Of a DNA stretch of 64,000 nt, positions 1 through 9,708 are shown piece after piece. The stretch is from Atriophallophorus winterbourni (lineage: Eukaryota; Platyhelminthes; Trematoda; Plagiorchiida; Microphallidae). The notes beneath the pieces are model-generated. The model was not told the DNA's origin and did no database searches. It was given only the letters and a program-made list of their open reading frames with translations. The position numbers and the translations under genes were made by a program. Every line of letters starts with the position of its first letter. Position 1 is the stretch's first letter. The stretch spans positions 1 through 64,000 of the forward strand of contig JACCGJ010010816.1 in NCBI GenBank assembly GCA_013407085.1, read 5' to 3'.

Positions 1-323
1 TTTTTCCCTGAATCCATGCTGTGCCTCGGAGATTAAATTATTAATCTCAAAGTGATTCCGTAAGGCATCAGCTATTATGGACTCCATTACTTTGGATAGC
101 ACTGGTAATAACGCTATCGGTCGATAGTTTAAAGGATCATTTCTTTTACCACCCTTGTAGATCGGACTAATCAGGGCAGTTTTCCAAGTTTCTGGTACAA
201 AGCTCTGCTCGAACATCATCGTGAATACGTCAGATGTCGGTATTGCCAACTCGGAAGATAGATTGTGCAAAATGTTTGCGTGTATATTGTCTATACCGGG
301 TGAGCCTGTTCTCTTCATCGTCA
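1..323 (-). pseudogene. CR1-like LINE reverse transcriptase, N-terminal part only
   Basis: Continues ORF2 in a shifted frame. Translation of the minus strand gives TGSPGIDNI, then FEQSFVPETWK, ALISPIYKGGKRNDPLNYRP and QHGFRE, the usual order in the fingers region of CR1/Jockey reverse transcriptases. The catalytic palm lies beyond the window. Confidence 0.85.
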
Positions 324-1652
324 TTATTTTGTTTGAACAACGTTGGGGGAGAACTCCACCCCCTGAAGAATTGGCAGGCTGCAGCTGTCAGAGTTTAAGG
401 GCTGTCTATGGGTCGACACTTGTGAGATAACTGATGCAAATTGTTGTCGGAAAACGTTAGCGCAAACTTTAAATGACGTCACTATTCCAGTACCAGAGAC
501 CAGTGGCGGTATTCCCATTTTAACATTCCGGAGGTCGTTGACGTGTCTATACAATGCTTTGGGATTTATAATGAATTTTTCGACAAGACTGATTTGGTAA
601 TCTTTTCTGTCTTTTCGAATGAGGCAGACACACTTATTTCGCAATAACGTGTAGTAGCACCAAGTTATCCCAGAAGGATCGTCCAAGTATTTGCACCAGG
701 CATTGTCACGTTTACACATCCATTTCCGAGTACTGCTTCTGAGAGGCGTTTTCGGACGCTGTTTGCTGGATATTATTTTTACCTTCGATGATAAGTCAAT
801 GATAATACGAAGTTGGCTGTAAAACGTTTCCCAGATTTCCTTAGCGGATTTGAGTTCAAGGAAATCCCATCGATTTGCAGTAGCAAGAGCTCGAAGCAAG
901 TCATAGTTCACAGTTGCATACGTTCGTTGAGTATTTCCTGCTGGTTCGTATTGATAAATATAATAAAATGTCATGACAACATGATCACTCAATCCGAGTG
1001 GAGCTGTATAGGAAACAGATTCTATCATGAGTTCTTCGTTTGTAAGTATGAGGTCCAGGGTAGATGGGGTTTGTTCAGATCGAAATCACGTTGGTTGTTG
1101 TACATGGTTGTAAAGAGGGGTGCAAGACATTATTACTTGAAGAAAGCTTTTGAATGAATCGTCACCAGTAATGTGTGTTGCAAGGTTCGGTACATTAAAA
1201 TCACCGAGGAGGAGCGAATGTGAATATGTGAGCTTCAATGCAAAACGTATTGCATTAGCAAGAACAGTGTCAGCGGCAGATGATGAAGAAGGGGGTCGAT
1301 AAATCAATGCTAAGAGGCACTTACGTTTATCATGTAAGTCAAAAGAGCGAAACAATGTATCTGGGACATCTGACTCGGGGGAGAGAAGTATAGTGCAGTT
1401 GATGCTTTCATGTAAGTAGAGGAGGACACCGCCACCTTTTGTTGCTCGATCTTTTCTGTAAATCATCATATGAGGGATTTTAAGTTCAGAGTCGTGTACA
1501 GAATTACACAACCAGGTTTCTGTCACTGCAATCAAATCCCAAGACGCCACGATCGCACGTGAATACAGTTCAGTGAACTTGCCCAGAAAACTCTGAGCAT
1601 TGGTGTAACAGCATGATAGAGATTTAATTTTTGTTGACGATAAAGAGCTCAT
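324..1652 (-). pseudogene. CR1-like LINE ORF2, endonuclease and linker part, one nonsense codon
   Basis: One reading frame from the ATG at 1652 to a stop at 324, interrupted only by a TGA at 1088-1086. The endonuclease signatures are visible: YTNAQS near the start, TETWL, LLGDFN and, after the internal stop, LSDHVV. The TGA falls just before a typical QTPSTLDLI block, in the same frame, so it is a simple nonsense change, probably from CGA. After residue 440 or so the frame is lost near 324-330 and the RT continues in another frame. The product would nick target DNA and prime reverse transcription if intact. Confidence 0.82.
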
Positions 1653-2401
1653 AGTAGTGGATTCGCCGACCCAGAATTGGTCGGCTGCTCCACGTTTTTT
1701 GTCTCAGGTGCATTCGATTGACTTGGTAGTGAAGTCATTTCAGGAACAATAGTGTTCGTGCGTTTTATGTCGTATACAGCCCGAATACGAATTTCAGGAG
1801 GTGCAAATTTTCGACATTGATACCACGCCTCGAGTATTCTATCCTTCATCTCATCTGTGCGGAATGATATTTTGAGAGAAGGAGGCTGATGCGTTTCTTT
1901 TTTCGGTATAAGGCGCATAACATGAGTAGTTATTACACCCTTTAAACCTAGAATCTCTTGTAAAAATCTCCATTCACTGCAATCGTGTTGCAGACGTTTG
2001 CTGGATTCTACTTCGTTCGAAATGGGTACACCATGAACTATAACAGCTCTGCGATTTGTAGCCTCTTTCGCTAGTTCCGGATTATTACGACGAATTTGCC
2101 GTTCTTCCCAAGGAACGTCCGAAAATATTCGCACAGTCGATTTGTTTACAATTAAGAGGGATGAGGCGAGCAACATATTTTCTACATCTTGGACGGACAT
2201 GAGCACTACACGCAGTAACCTGGATGTGTTCGCACGAGGTGAGTTCGGGGGTCTAAACAATCGCGTCAGCGACGCAGGTGGGGCAGTGATGTCTAAGCTT
2301 CTGCAAAGGTCATTCCATTGATTCCTGTCATCTGCTTCGCGTTGCTTTAGCGAAGTGAGGTGACGCTTGTAAAATAATTCAGGCAGTTGAGGGTTAAGCA
2401 T
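1649..2401 (-). CDS. CR1-like LINE ORF1 protein
   Basis: An open frame of 250 codons from an ATG at 2401. The middle (about residues 100-210) has the pattern seen in trematode CR1 ORF1 proteins: a basic RRNNPELAKEATNRRAVIVHG stretch shortened here to RRAVIVHGVP, then a fold that looks like an RNA-recognition module. ORF1 proteins of this group are thought to bind the element RNA; I infer that role here. Its TGA stop overlaps the ATG of ORF2 as ATGA (1652-1649), consistent with termination-reinitiation. The frame is intact, but the element as a whole is not. Confidence 0.7.
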   Translation of the reverse strand: MLNPQLPELFYKRHLTSLKQREADDRNQWNDLCRSLDITAPPASLTRLFRPPNSPRANTSRLLRVVLMSVQDVENMLLASSLLIVNKSTVRIFSDVPWEERQIRRNNPELAKEATNRRAVIVHGVPISNEVESSKRLQHDCSEWRFLQEILGLKGVITTHVMRLIPKKETHQPPSLKISFRTDEMKDRILEAWYQCRKFAPPEIRIRAVYDIKRTNTIVPEMTSLPSQSNAPETKNVEQPTNSGSANPLL

Positions 2402-2650
2402 GTGGGCACGCGTATAATTCCGTTAGTATGACGGCAAGGTCACTACTATCATTATAATCTATCATTGATAGAAGCCAGATAACTTCTAGATAGGACGCAT
2501 CATACATTTCTTCTACTTCTTCATCTTCTTCGTCTTATTATTATTATTATTATTATCGAATGATTTCAGTCATGTAAAGTAGAGCAACGATTGGAGCGTA
2601 GCATATCCTATTAGGTATTTCACGAGATGCTTTATAATAAAAGAGAATAA
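2402..2650. other. No gene; LINE upstream flank with a TTA microsatellite
   Basis: No coding signal. A run of about seven TTA repeats sits at 2535-2556. The rest may be the 5' untranslated part of the CR1-like LINE or sequence between it and the SINE. Confidence 0.5.
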
Positions 2651-2904
2651 TCCATTGTACATCAAATAATAAACAGAACACAGTGTTTATAGAGAGTTCG
2701 TTCTTCGTGTTTTGCGACTACTCATCAGTACCAAGTCGTTTAAATTATTCAGAAAGTTTATCACAACGGTCCACATTGAATGAACTGGACTCGAGTTTCG
2801 CTCTTATTTGAGCTCATCAGCAGTGCATATCCTGTCTCGGGTCTGAGTTGAACCCAGGAACATCACCCTTGTAGTCTCACACTTCACGGCCTGAGCTACC
2901 ACCA
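2650..2904 (-). repeat. tRNA-headed SINE carrying a hammerhead-like core
   Basis: Read on the minus strand, the head at 2904-2840 looks like a tRNA-derived RNA polymerase III promoter: a box A-like TGGTAGCTCAGGC (2902-2889) and a box B-like GGTTCAACTC (2854-2845). A hammerhead-like fold follows (2840-2791), then a body ending near 2650. Schistosome Sm-alpha SINEs have the same order, so I class this as a related SINE family. The head and hammerhead part recur at 34048 and 63175, but the 3' body is only here. Confidence 0.72.
2791..2840 (-). ncRNA. Hammerhead ribozyme-like core in SINE
   Basis: The minus strand has CTGATGA, a perfect 4-bp stem II (GCTC/GAGC) with loop AAATAA, then GAAA, followed by CTCG that can pair with CGAG on the 5' side (stem III). 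CAG/CTG can form a short stem I. The base expected to be U just before the cleavage nucleotide is A here (GAGAC instead of GAGTC), so cleavage may be weak or lost. The core is clear; activity is not shown. Confidence 0.6.
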
Positions 2905-4325
2905 ACATAAACAACATTTAATGGCAAGTGTTATTTTGTTATTGTTTGAGCTGGTTTGTCGAAGTTGACTTTGATCAAATCGATTACATATCACGAACTG
3001 TTCGTTTCTGGACGCATAAGATTGTGGAAGCTGGAAAAGCAAATGCGTGGCTTATTAATTCGAGTTACAATTTTAACAAACCTTGACGCTTTTTCTGTAA
3101 GACTCCAATAATTTACGGAAAACGTGTAATATGGGATAACTATAGCGATTTTTCTCTATAAAACGTTTCTAGACAAATGACAATGTTTTCCTCAATTCCA
3201 CGAAATTTATATACTCGAGAAAATGTTTTCCTCTATCTTCTCTCATGTAATGAAACAGTGCAAAATAACGACGAATTAAAGAATGATATCTAGAGTTAAA
3301 CAAGGTTATGCTTGTATGCCAAAGTGATTCTTGGTCAACCACTCGAGGCGCTGATGGATGACCAAAGTAATGTGTTGCTCACAACAGTGATGGGGATGTG
3401 AGCAACACATTACTTTTATATCTAGAGTTATTTTGCAAGTCTTTATTGTTTATCCTATTTTCAATCGTTTGTCAAAATGTCGAAAAAATTTATTTGTCGA
3501 GTTAAAAATTAGACGACCACCATTTTTGAGTAATAACATTTATCAACGTGGACAAATTAGTGAATGTTACGCGAGAATAGTTGGAAATGTTGACATAAAC
3601 ACCATCGAAGCCTGTTTGAGAATCCAATATCATGATATACAATACAAGCGCAATTCATCAGTTCTATAAACACTAAATGCCGTCTCAATCTTTGGTAGCA
3701 TTATTCCTTGATGATTATTTAGAGTATCAAGCGATTAGAGGTAAATATTCAAACGATATATTTCTAGACCCGCATTTTATGCTTTAGCCAAACGTGACAA
3801 AAGAACCTGAATTCAATGTTATCTACGCTATACTCAAGATGAACGAATTTGAGCATATTTCAATCCACACGCAATTTCCGTTTACATACACATTTTGTTA
3901 AGAATCAATAAAAGCTCATCCCAAATATTATGTGGAACGTATTGCTCCATAAAATACATTTAAGATGTTCCCCATTCTATCACTTAATAATAAACAGAGT
4001 GGTTCCTGAGTATTTCCAATAGTTCTATTTATTTTGACCATTTTGGATGGACAATCCTTCAAAATTCGGTGACTAATTAACAAAGTTATTTACTTGTTAG
4101 TGATAAATCAATATGTTTGGAAACTGTATATATCCTGGCAATGTTTGACTGCATGCTATTGGAGATTAGAGGTTTCTGCGAAAATCTTCATTATCGATTT
4201 GAGACAGCTTGGGGAACTTGAGATATTACCTAGTATATGCAATACAATTTTGTTTGGAGCTGAGTGAATTTAGTATCTTACGCGGGTAGATTAAAATCCA
4301 ATTCTTCACCATTTCTATTATACTC
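2905..4325. other. No gene seen; unit-internal flank
   Basis: Low-coding AT-rich sequence. It contains the long hairpin at 3364-3416. A short open frame at about 3433-3669 has no ATG start, no known domain, and differs at many amino acid positions in unit 2, so I do not call it. Confidence 0.6.
3364..3416. repeat. 19-bp perfect inverted repeat (hairpin)
   Basis: AAAGTAATGTGTTGCTCAC and its exact reverse complement are separated by 15 bases. The loop and right arm (GATGGGGATGTGAGCAACAC) match the end of the short dispersed repeat described at 7348, so it may be two converging repeat ends. Also at 34606 and 63733. Confidence 0.9.
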
Positions 4326-4618
4326 TCGTAGCAGTATCATATTATTGTACCGTTGGTAGATAAATCATACCATGTCATTCCGAATCAACTATTAACCATA
4401 AAGTTTTAATCGAGTAAAATTGTGTTTCAATGGATTAGCGTGAAGTTTATTAGCAAAGAATGATGGTGAACACCACCAAACGACACCACCGTACGGCCCA
4501 ACACAAGAACAGGAAGCCCCGAAACTAATGACGTCGACAATTTGTTTCGATACGGTTTCTGTAACAACTACGGACATGTAATGTTTGCGGACGCAGTTTG
4601 CATAAGGTGATCAGAGTA
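4326..4618. repeat. About 290-bp segment repeated four times in the window
   Basis: Nearly the same sequence recurs at 31931-32226, 35625-35937 and 61068-61363. It contains a 61-codon minus-strand frame that I do not call a gene because differences between copies change amino acids freely. The 31931 and 61068 copies follow gene B and end at a CR1 tail insertion. Confidence 0.8.
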
Positions 4619-5925
4619 TAGAAGATAGTTGTGTGAAGTTTGTTCTTTCTCATGTGTGTCGAAAAAGCGTTTGATCAAGGTACGTTCCATTGTGTTCGAG
4701 GATTCGTCTCTCAATCGTCAAGTGACTGAGTACTGTGTGTGGAGACGTGATTTTTGTTGGATCAAGGGCCCTCACAGGCTTGGCACACAACGCAACGAAC
4801 GTTAATGATAATTGCGATTGAAACGTGTTTGCATTTAACCATCTTCATCATCCAGAGTCGAATTAGCATGAATCGGTTACATGTGAAAAGCATTACGGGA
4901 CTTAACTGAACAACAAAAATAATGAATAGGTCCAGGACATATCAATAGTGATGATTTTCCGCGGGCTCTGAAAGTTATCAGAAAGCCACGAGGAATAAGC
5001 TCGAGTCACGATCATCGTATCTTCAATATTATTGAAAGCAATATTTTATAATTCAATCTTCAACCTTCAAAATTTGACCAAGAATTGTAAGAAATGGCTG
5101 AGCTGAAAGAAAGCAAGAATTATCACAACAAATTTTCAATGAGCACACGTAATTCGAACGTCGATAAAGTCTATCTTTTCGGAGATATACTAAAATGTAA
5201 CCTCGTTTTCATTTCGAACAATATCTTTCTCTCCTAAATTGGCCCAATAATCTGACGGCAAATTGCTTAATCGTTGTTCATGTTGGTATTTTTATGAATA
5301 CGTAACAACGATTGACTTCAATTATGTTTGAATTCATCATTTAATAGTGACTATGTTATTAATAATAATTTGTTTTCCATTCTTACACTGTTTAAATTGA
5401 ATGCGGATCGTATCGTACTGTCCTTAGCAGATGAGTGAACACAGCATGAAACCGCATGTGAGTTGTGTGTGTGTAATTGAAATGCATGCAAATGTACATT
5501 TTTTTGTAATCATGGGTTCAGGCATTATCTGAATGTGATTGGACAAATGAGGTCGAATAGGTTGTTCGTACCAAGATTTAGCATAAGTGGCATACAAGCG
5601 CAACTGGTTTACCATTCTTCCACCATTTCAAGCGCATGCGGATCGTGATCCTACTGGTAGTGCGTATGATGAATATGCAACTACATACCGTTTGAAAATC
5701 ACGAGGGAAACTAAACTATGCGATCGAACCGCATTATAAGCAAAATATAACTTGGTAGGAAGCTGTTTGAGTTCCCATGTATTCCTCTTCATATAGCATA
5801 TTCCTAACGACCCCAATTCTTTACCAGTCAATTTCAAAAATACCTATCAATACCTACCTAACCTACATAACCTAACATATATATATTAGTGATCACATCC
5901 CAATCGCATAAAATGTTTCGATATC
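4619..5925. other. No gene seen; intergenic upstream of A1
   Basis: About 1.3 kb without a convincing coding region. A diverged piece of the short dispersed repeat is present near 5560-5660 (GGCATACAAGCGCAACTGG and GCGCATGCGGATC). The stretch is almost identical in unit 2 (35938-37240). Confidence 0.55.
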
Positions 5926-6206
5926 AATGCTAAAGTTTCATATTTTATATTGTAAGAAATGTGAAATATTCCTACAAATTCATCTATTTACATGTTCTTC
6001 TAAATCACATGCATTTGGCACCCGTAGTTTTCACAAATCATATCCTCCCACGCAGATTTCTTAGACCTCATAGTTATCACGTTCCGCCACACACACACTC
6101 CTTAATTTTACTCAAAGTTTGATACCAATCAGCGAAACTCAGACGCAGACCAATCAAATACTTGTATAAATACTCCTTTTACCCCGAGGAAGCAGAATTG
6201 CAGATA
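5926..6206 (+). promoter_or_regulatory. Type A gene promoter (A1): two CCAAT boxes and TATA
   Basis: This flank aligns with the region before gene A2 (23020-23298), although the sequence further upstream does not, so it moved with the gene. CCAAT occurs at 6125-6129 and 6150-6154. TATAAATA is at 6165-6172, 42 bases before the ATG. Transcription probably starts near 6195, giving a very short leader. Confidence 0.75.
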
Positions 6207-7117
6207 ATGGCTCCTCCTGTAGTGCGACTTTTGTACTTGAGTAATGTGGTACTCGGTATCATACTGGCCGGTGTATCGTTGGGATTGAATGACACCATCG
6301 GATGTAAGTCTGTAACATTATCATTTGTGTTACGTCAATTGCCACAAATATTCATAGAACCAAAATCGTTTTATAATATGCTGAATATGATTATTTCTTG
6401 TTATCTCGAATCAGATACAGTGAAACGAACTACCGAGCAACAAATCGTTCTTGCGTTCAACTGCATCGCACTCATCTTGCTAATCTTGGCTGCCCTTCTA
6501 CTCATCATCTTGTTCGTCAGGTGTCGTGCTCATTGGCGTCCGGTGATGGTCGTCAATTTCGTGATGGTTTTAGTATCCAGTAAGTTTTCGATCTACTGAA
6601 TAGGATTTCACGAACACGCTTGCGTAAATAATGAAAATATCATTGACTTTGTGGTAATTGCTTCTAGGTTTTTTTTCATGTGACAAATGGCTACATTTCG
6701 GTTGAAATCGTTTTCTTAATCACAATTTGATTTTAGTTTAAAGTGCATGACTCCGAGTGTACATACAGGATGCAGATTCAGATAACCCTATTTGACCACA
6801 ATTACACAAACTGAAAACCCAAGGGCTCATACTCTAAGAACACAAACGCTTTAATTCACCATATTCTCTCCGTTCAAACAAATCTAGTGTAGAGAATGGA
6901 TTCGTTCTAAATTATATTATTTAATCTATGCATCCCCGATCAGTTTTAAACGACTTCCAATGTCTCACTCACAGTGATCTCATTCGTGTTGGCTGCTGCA
7001 TTCGCGCACGGTCCTCAACTCCCGAGTTATCCAACATGGCTGTTTGCCGGCGCTTGGATGACGATCATGTGTTCCTTCTTTGCCATGGCATTCTTGTGCA
7101 TCAACACAGATTATTGA
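6207..7117 (+). CDS. Small four-transmembrane protein, type A, copy A1 (three exons)
   Basis: Exons 6207-6303, 6415-6579 and 6975-7117 join to 134 codons plus stop. Both introns are phase 1 with GTAAGT donors and CAG acceptors. Predicted membrane segments lie at about residues 7-27, 43-67, 74-97 and 109-127. The first loop holds an NDT sequon (residue 28) and a cluster of charged residues (KRTTEQQ). RCRAHWR forms the short loop between segments 2 and 3, and the chain ends in INTDY. The start is the ATG 35 bases after the TATA box; an upstream in-frame TTG is inside the TATA region and is not used. Function unknown. The topology resembles MARVEL-type proteins, but no family motif proves this. 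Paralogue of A2 and B. Intron 1 is 111 bases and stop-free, so its retention would lengthen loop 1 by 37 residues. Confidence 0.82.
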
Positions 7118-7178
7118 AAAAAACTTGCCGAAACTTTTCTTATTCTTGTCTTTTTCAACGCATGTAAATTTATTTATA

Positions 7179-7184
7179 AATAAA
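7179..7184 (+). terminator. Polyadenylation signal of A1
   Basis: AATAAA 62 bases after the stop codon; the same position relative to the stop as in A2. Confidence 0.7.
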
Positions 7185-7347
7185 CGATATACCTTTGAAT
7201 CTGTGACTGCAATTAACACTTACACATCAACAATATTTGAACACAATTACTTTTACCATATTTGTTTGGTTCAAGAATAGTTGAATGGAATCAGCTAAAC
7301 GTTTGTGAGAAGAGCCGATGAGCATAATAAAGGGATTATCGTTGTTC

Positions 7348-7505
7348 GTTGTAAGAACCCTATCCAACAGCGGCATACACGTATAACGTTTTGTACCAAT
7401 TTACCACCGTTTTAAGGTCTGCTCAATCGGATCTCACTGTCTCCACCCGATGATGGAAAACAGGCAGAAACCGGTTGTGGTGTGTAAAAGATGGAATGTA
7501 AGAAC
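7348..7505 (+). repeat. Short dispersed repeat, copy 1 (plus)
   Basis: Begins AACCCTATCCAACAGCGGCA and ends near ACCGGTTGTGGTGTGTAA. The same roughly 150-170 bp unit recurs in both orientations throughout the window (19483, 19700, 22612, 22855, 24470, 30728 and unit 2 copies). It has no coding capacity, so it is a non-autonomous element. It carries a core of the form CTGATGA, short stem, GAAACCGG in better copies; this copy reads CGATGA. Confidence 0.7.
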
Positions 7506-7966
7506 CACAATACAGTGATCATATTTCATTTCGTCAAACAAATAACATTGCAACACTACCAATTTTTCACAGCGATTTAAGCTGAATGTCTACCATTTTA
7601 GGAAACAACAGAGAATCAAACTTCACGTAGTAATCGAAAACATATTCACGTAAAAGAATCAAGAGTAGAATAGGAAAGATAAGGGCACAATAGAGGTCAC
7701 TTCATGGTAATAGATTCAAGATTCAAGATTTTGAATTTTTGATTGAAAAGGGAAGTTATTTTTATTAACCAATGAGTGGAATACAAGTACAAATGAAGGT
7801 TGTTAGCCTCCCTCGGTAATCGTCAGCCATGTGGATACATCACAAGCGTAATATGCTTGCATGCTCCTCAGCTTTAAGGATGACTAATCAGTCTGATTCC
7901 TGAGTCGCAATCTATATTGCAGTGCTCACATCGACAGACAATACGCGTTCGATTGGTTTCCGTTTC
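7506..7966. other. No gene seen; A1 downstream flank
   Basis: Noncoding. A short ATTCAAG repeat (about 7708-7735) resembles the simple tails left by CR1 LINE insertions. Homologous sequence follows A2 at 24649-25085. Confidence 0.55.
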
Positions 7967-8332
7967 ATCCCAAAGGCGTGATCTGCGTTCAGCATCTAAG
8001 ATCTGTATGTGCTCCACCCCAGCTTCTAGAGGATGTTTTACTCAATGCCTCAAATGTGAGCGGTCATGTGAAGGTGCTGTTTCAAACTTGTAGGAAAACT
8101 GCCATATATGTTTTGAAAAGTCATTGTACCGAAAGTATGGTCTGTTCAATGGTCAACCTCAAGTTTTCAACTCACCATAGAGTATATCTTTCGGAATACA
8201 ACCATTTTCCATTCTCTAGACGTGGCCAAGTCACCGCAGGCGGCGCTGTGTTAGTTGGGTGAACATGCTTTTTAGACTAGCTTTTGAAAGCACTTCAGCA
8301 TTAGTCACTTTGTCAATCCACGATATGTGCGC
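7967..8332 (-). mobile_element. RTE-1 LINE 3'-end fragment
   Basis: Aligns over its length with the C-terminal coding end of RTE-1 at about 10498-10870, for example GGCGTGATCTGCGTTCAGCA and the block encoding RRL(R)xLGHxxRMENG on the minus strand. Several frameshifts and substitutions show that it is old. One such fragment follows each A gene (also 25086, 39281, 54998), so it was already there when the A genes were duplicated. Confidence 0.8.
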
Positions 8333-8884
8333 GAAAGAATACTAGCACATTGCTGGAAAGAGAATTCCTAAATCCGAAGACAAACCGTGCACACAATAGA
8401 CCACCCGAGTTTTAGATGAATTACAAAAGAATATTTTGACCGATAACCTGATTGGAACAGGAAAAAACCGCGGGTCAGCATCTAGTGCATGGTGTACAAT
8501 TGGGCTGGTCAAAATGGTCAATGTTGGCACATCGAATACCAGCTAGTATGGAATCTCACGGCAAATCAATGAAATGTGACGAGAATCACAGATGCGGAGA
8601 TGCTTCCATTGTGTTTAGAAAATCCGCTTAAAACAGAACGGCTTGCTTGAGAGTATTTTCATATAACCTAATCAAAATTGTTCTGCTAATGGACAGATTT
8701 TCAACTGTTTGATTTGGACTGGGGTTGGAGTTAGAACATGGCAAACAACAGTAGACATATTATCCACGGGTTGAGTACCGTCAACATAATGAATGCCGGT
8801 TTTAACCCGCCTCAGCACATGTAGTTGGTAGAGGTTTCCATAGTGTGCTGCTGCTGTAATGTACAATTACAACAACAAAGTTGG
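8333..8884. other. No gene seen; conserved spacer between A and B modules
   Basis: About 550 bases also found after A2 (25451-26075) and in unit 2. Short minus-strand frames occur, but none has a recognisable domain. Probably decayed repeat or spacer. Confidence 0.5.
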
Positions 8885-9631
8885 TAGTTAATTTGTCCAC
8901 GAATTTCGTTATAATAACACAACAATGTAGTCAACCCAGGATCAAAAATAATTATGTTTATTTAAACTTCTACTAATGTGAAAATAAGCATTAGACTCAT
9001 GGTTCTGATGTATCGATCATTCAATTGGGGCAATACAATGTCAATTCAAAATATACCAACAGTTTAGATTCAGCTAGTCAATCGAGATTTAGTTTCAAGA
9101 CCGTGTTGAATAGGGTTACATCAATCGAACCGAAATAGAGCAGCACCGGATAATTTCGGTTCTAGCACACAAAAACTCACCAAAAGTGTACGAAATATTG
9201 CCAATATAATTCGGCTGGTAATTTTGCCGTCATTATTATCATGATACGTGAAATAGTGTGTTTTGGTTATCATAAAAACATACTTTACGTCATGTGAAAA
9301 CTAACATATAGAACGTGGCTCCGCTTTACCTATCATATGATTGTGTGCTCAAGTGAGCAAGCACGAGATAACCAAATTGATAAAAATTCCAGAAACTTTG
9401 ACTTTAATGGCTGCCACCCAAGTTCCGATATTGGCAAAAATAATTAAGTGTGTGCATGTGAGCACAACAAATATATAGAATAAAAAACATTTTTACAGCA
9501 TCACGAGTTTTGACAATTGTTTTAAAACGCATACGTGTCAGGAGATGTGCATACAACCACGCGTTCATATGGCGAGTGAAATTAAAAATTAAGTTGAACT
9601 AATTCCATCGCTTTTTACATTTCGACTAAGC
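8885..9631 (+). promoter_or_regulatory. Decayed 5' flank of a dead type B gene
   Basis: Aligns with the flank of the live B gene (26480-27223), including ACCTATCATATGATTGTGTGC and a stretch ending just before the start codon. The palindromes that precede the live B genes are broken here: TTCATATGGCGAGTGAA replaces TTCACATGACATGTGAA. Confidence 0.75.
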
Positions 9632-9708
9632 ACGGGAGCGTCGTTTCGATTTGCTTATCTTTTGACTGTGATCGTGCCACTTGTAATTGCGTGAGAATCC
9701 TAAATCAG
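9632..9708 (+). pseudogene. Dead first exon of a type B gene
   Basis: Matches exon 1 of gene B at 27224-27314. The ATG has become ACG (9632-9634), 14 bases are missing near the end of the membrane segment, which shifts the frame, and the GTATGT splice donor is deleted. Intron 1-like sequence continues to about 9910. Exons 2 and 3 are not found. The matching exon is absent from unit 2, removed by a deletion at about 40886. Confidence 0.88.

Larger units (their letters stand above)
1..2401 (-). mobile_element. CR1-like non-LTR retrotransposon (LINE), cut by window edge
   Basis: A two-ORF LINE on the minus strand. In order it has an ORF1 protein, an apurinic-type endonuclease domain, a linker and the first part of a reverse transcriptase that runs off the window start. 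The RT part includes a block reading NYRPIALLPVLSKVMES and a following QHGFRE, which are hallmarks of the CR1/Jockey group. One in-frame stop and one frameshift break ORF2, so this copy is dead. It lies outside the tandem array and is not seen in front of units 2 or 3. Confidence 0.88.

Noticed and set aside
2700..2745. Second hammerhead-like string in the SINE body (CTGATGAGTAGTCGC, minus)
   Set aside because: The expected GAAA is replaced by GAAGAAC and no stem II closes, so the core is incomplete.
2840..2904. Possible tRNA gene
   Set aside because: Box A and box B-like parts are present, but no acceptor stem or anticodon arm can be drawn. It is the head of a SINE.
3433..3669. Open frame of 78 codons on the plus strand, also at 34675
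   Set aside because: No ATG start, no recognisable motif, and substitutions between units change residues freely. No splice context links it to a gene.
4392..4577. 61-codon minus-strand frame repeated four times
   Set aside because: Copies at 31997 and 61134 lose the ATG (GTG), and the copy at 35704 differs by many amino-acid-changing bases. No domain. It behaves as a duplicated noncoding segment.
6928..7280. Several overlapping frames around A1 exon 3 on both strands
   Set aside because: Shadows of the real exon 3 (6975-7117) in other frames; the frame joined by the splice sites continues the membrane protein.
8342..8866. Minus-strand frames in the A-B spacer, with counterparts at 25435, 25828 and 39944
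   Set aside because: Short, with no family signal. The amino acid pattern is kept only because the units are near-identical copies.
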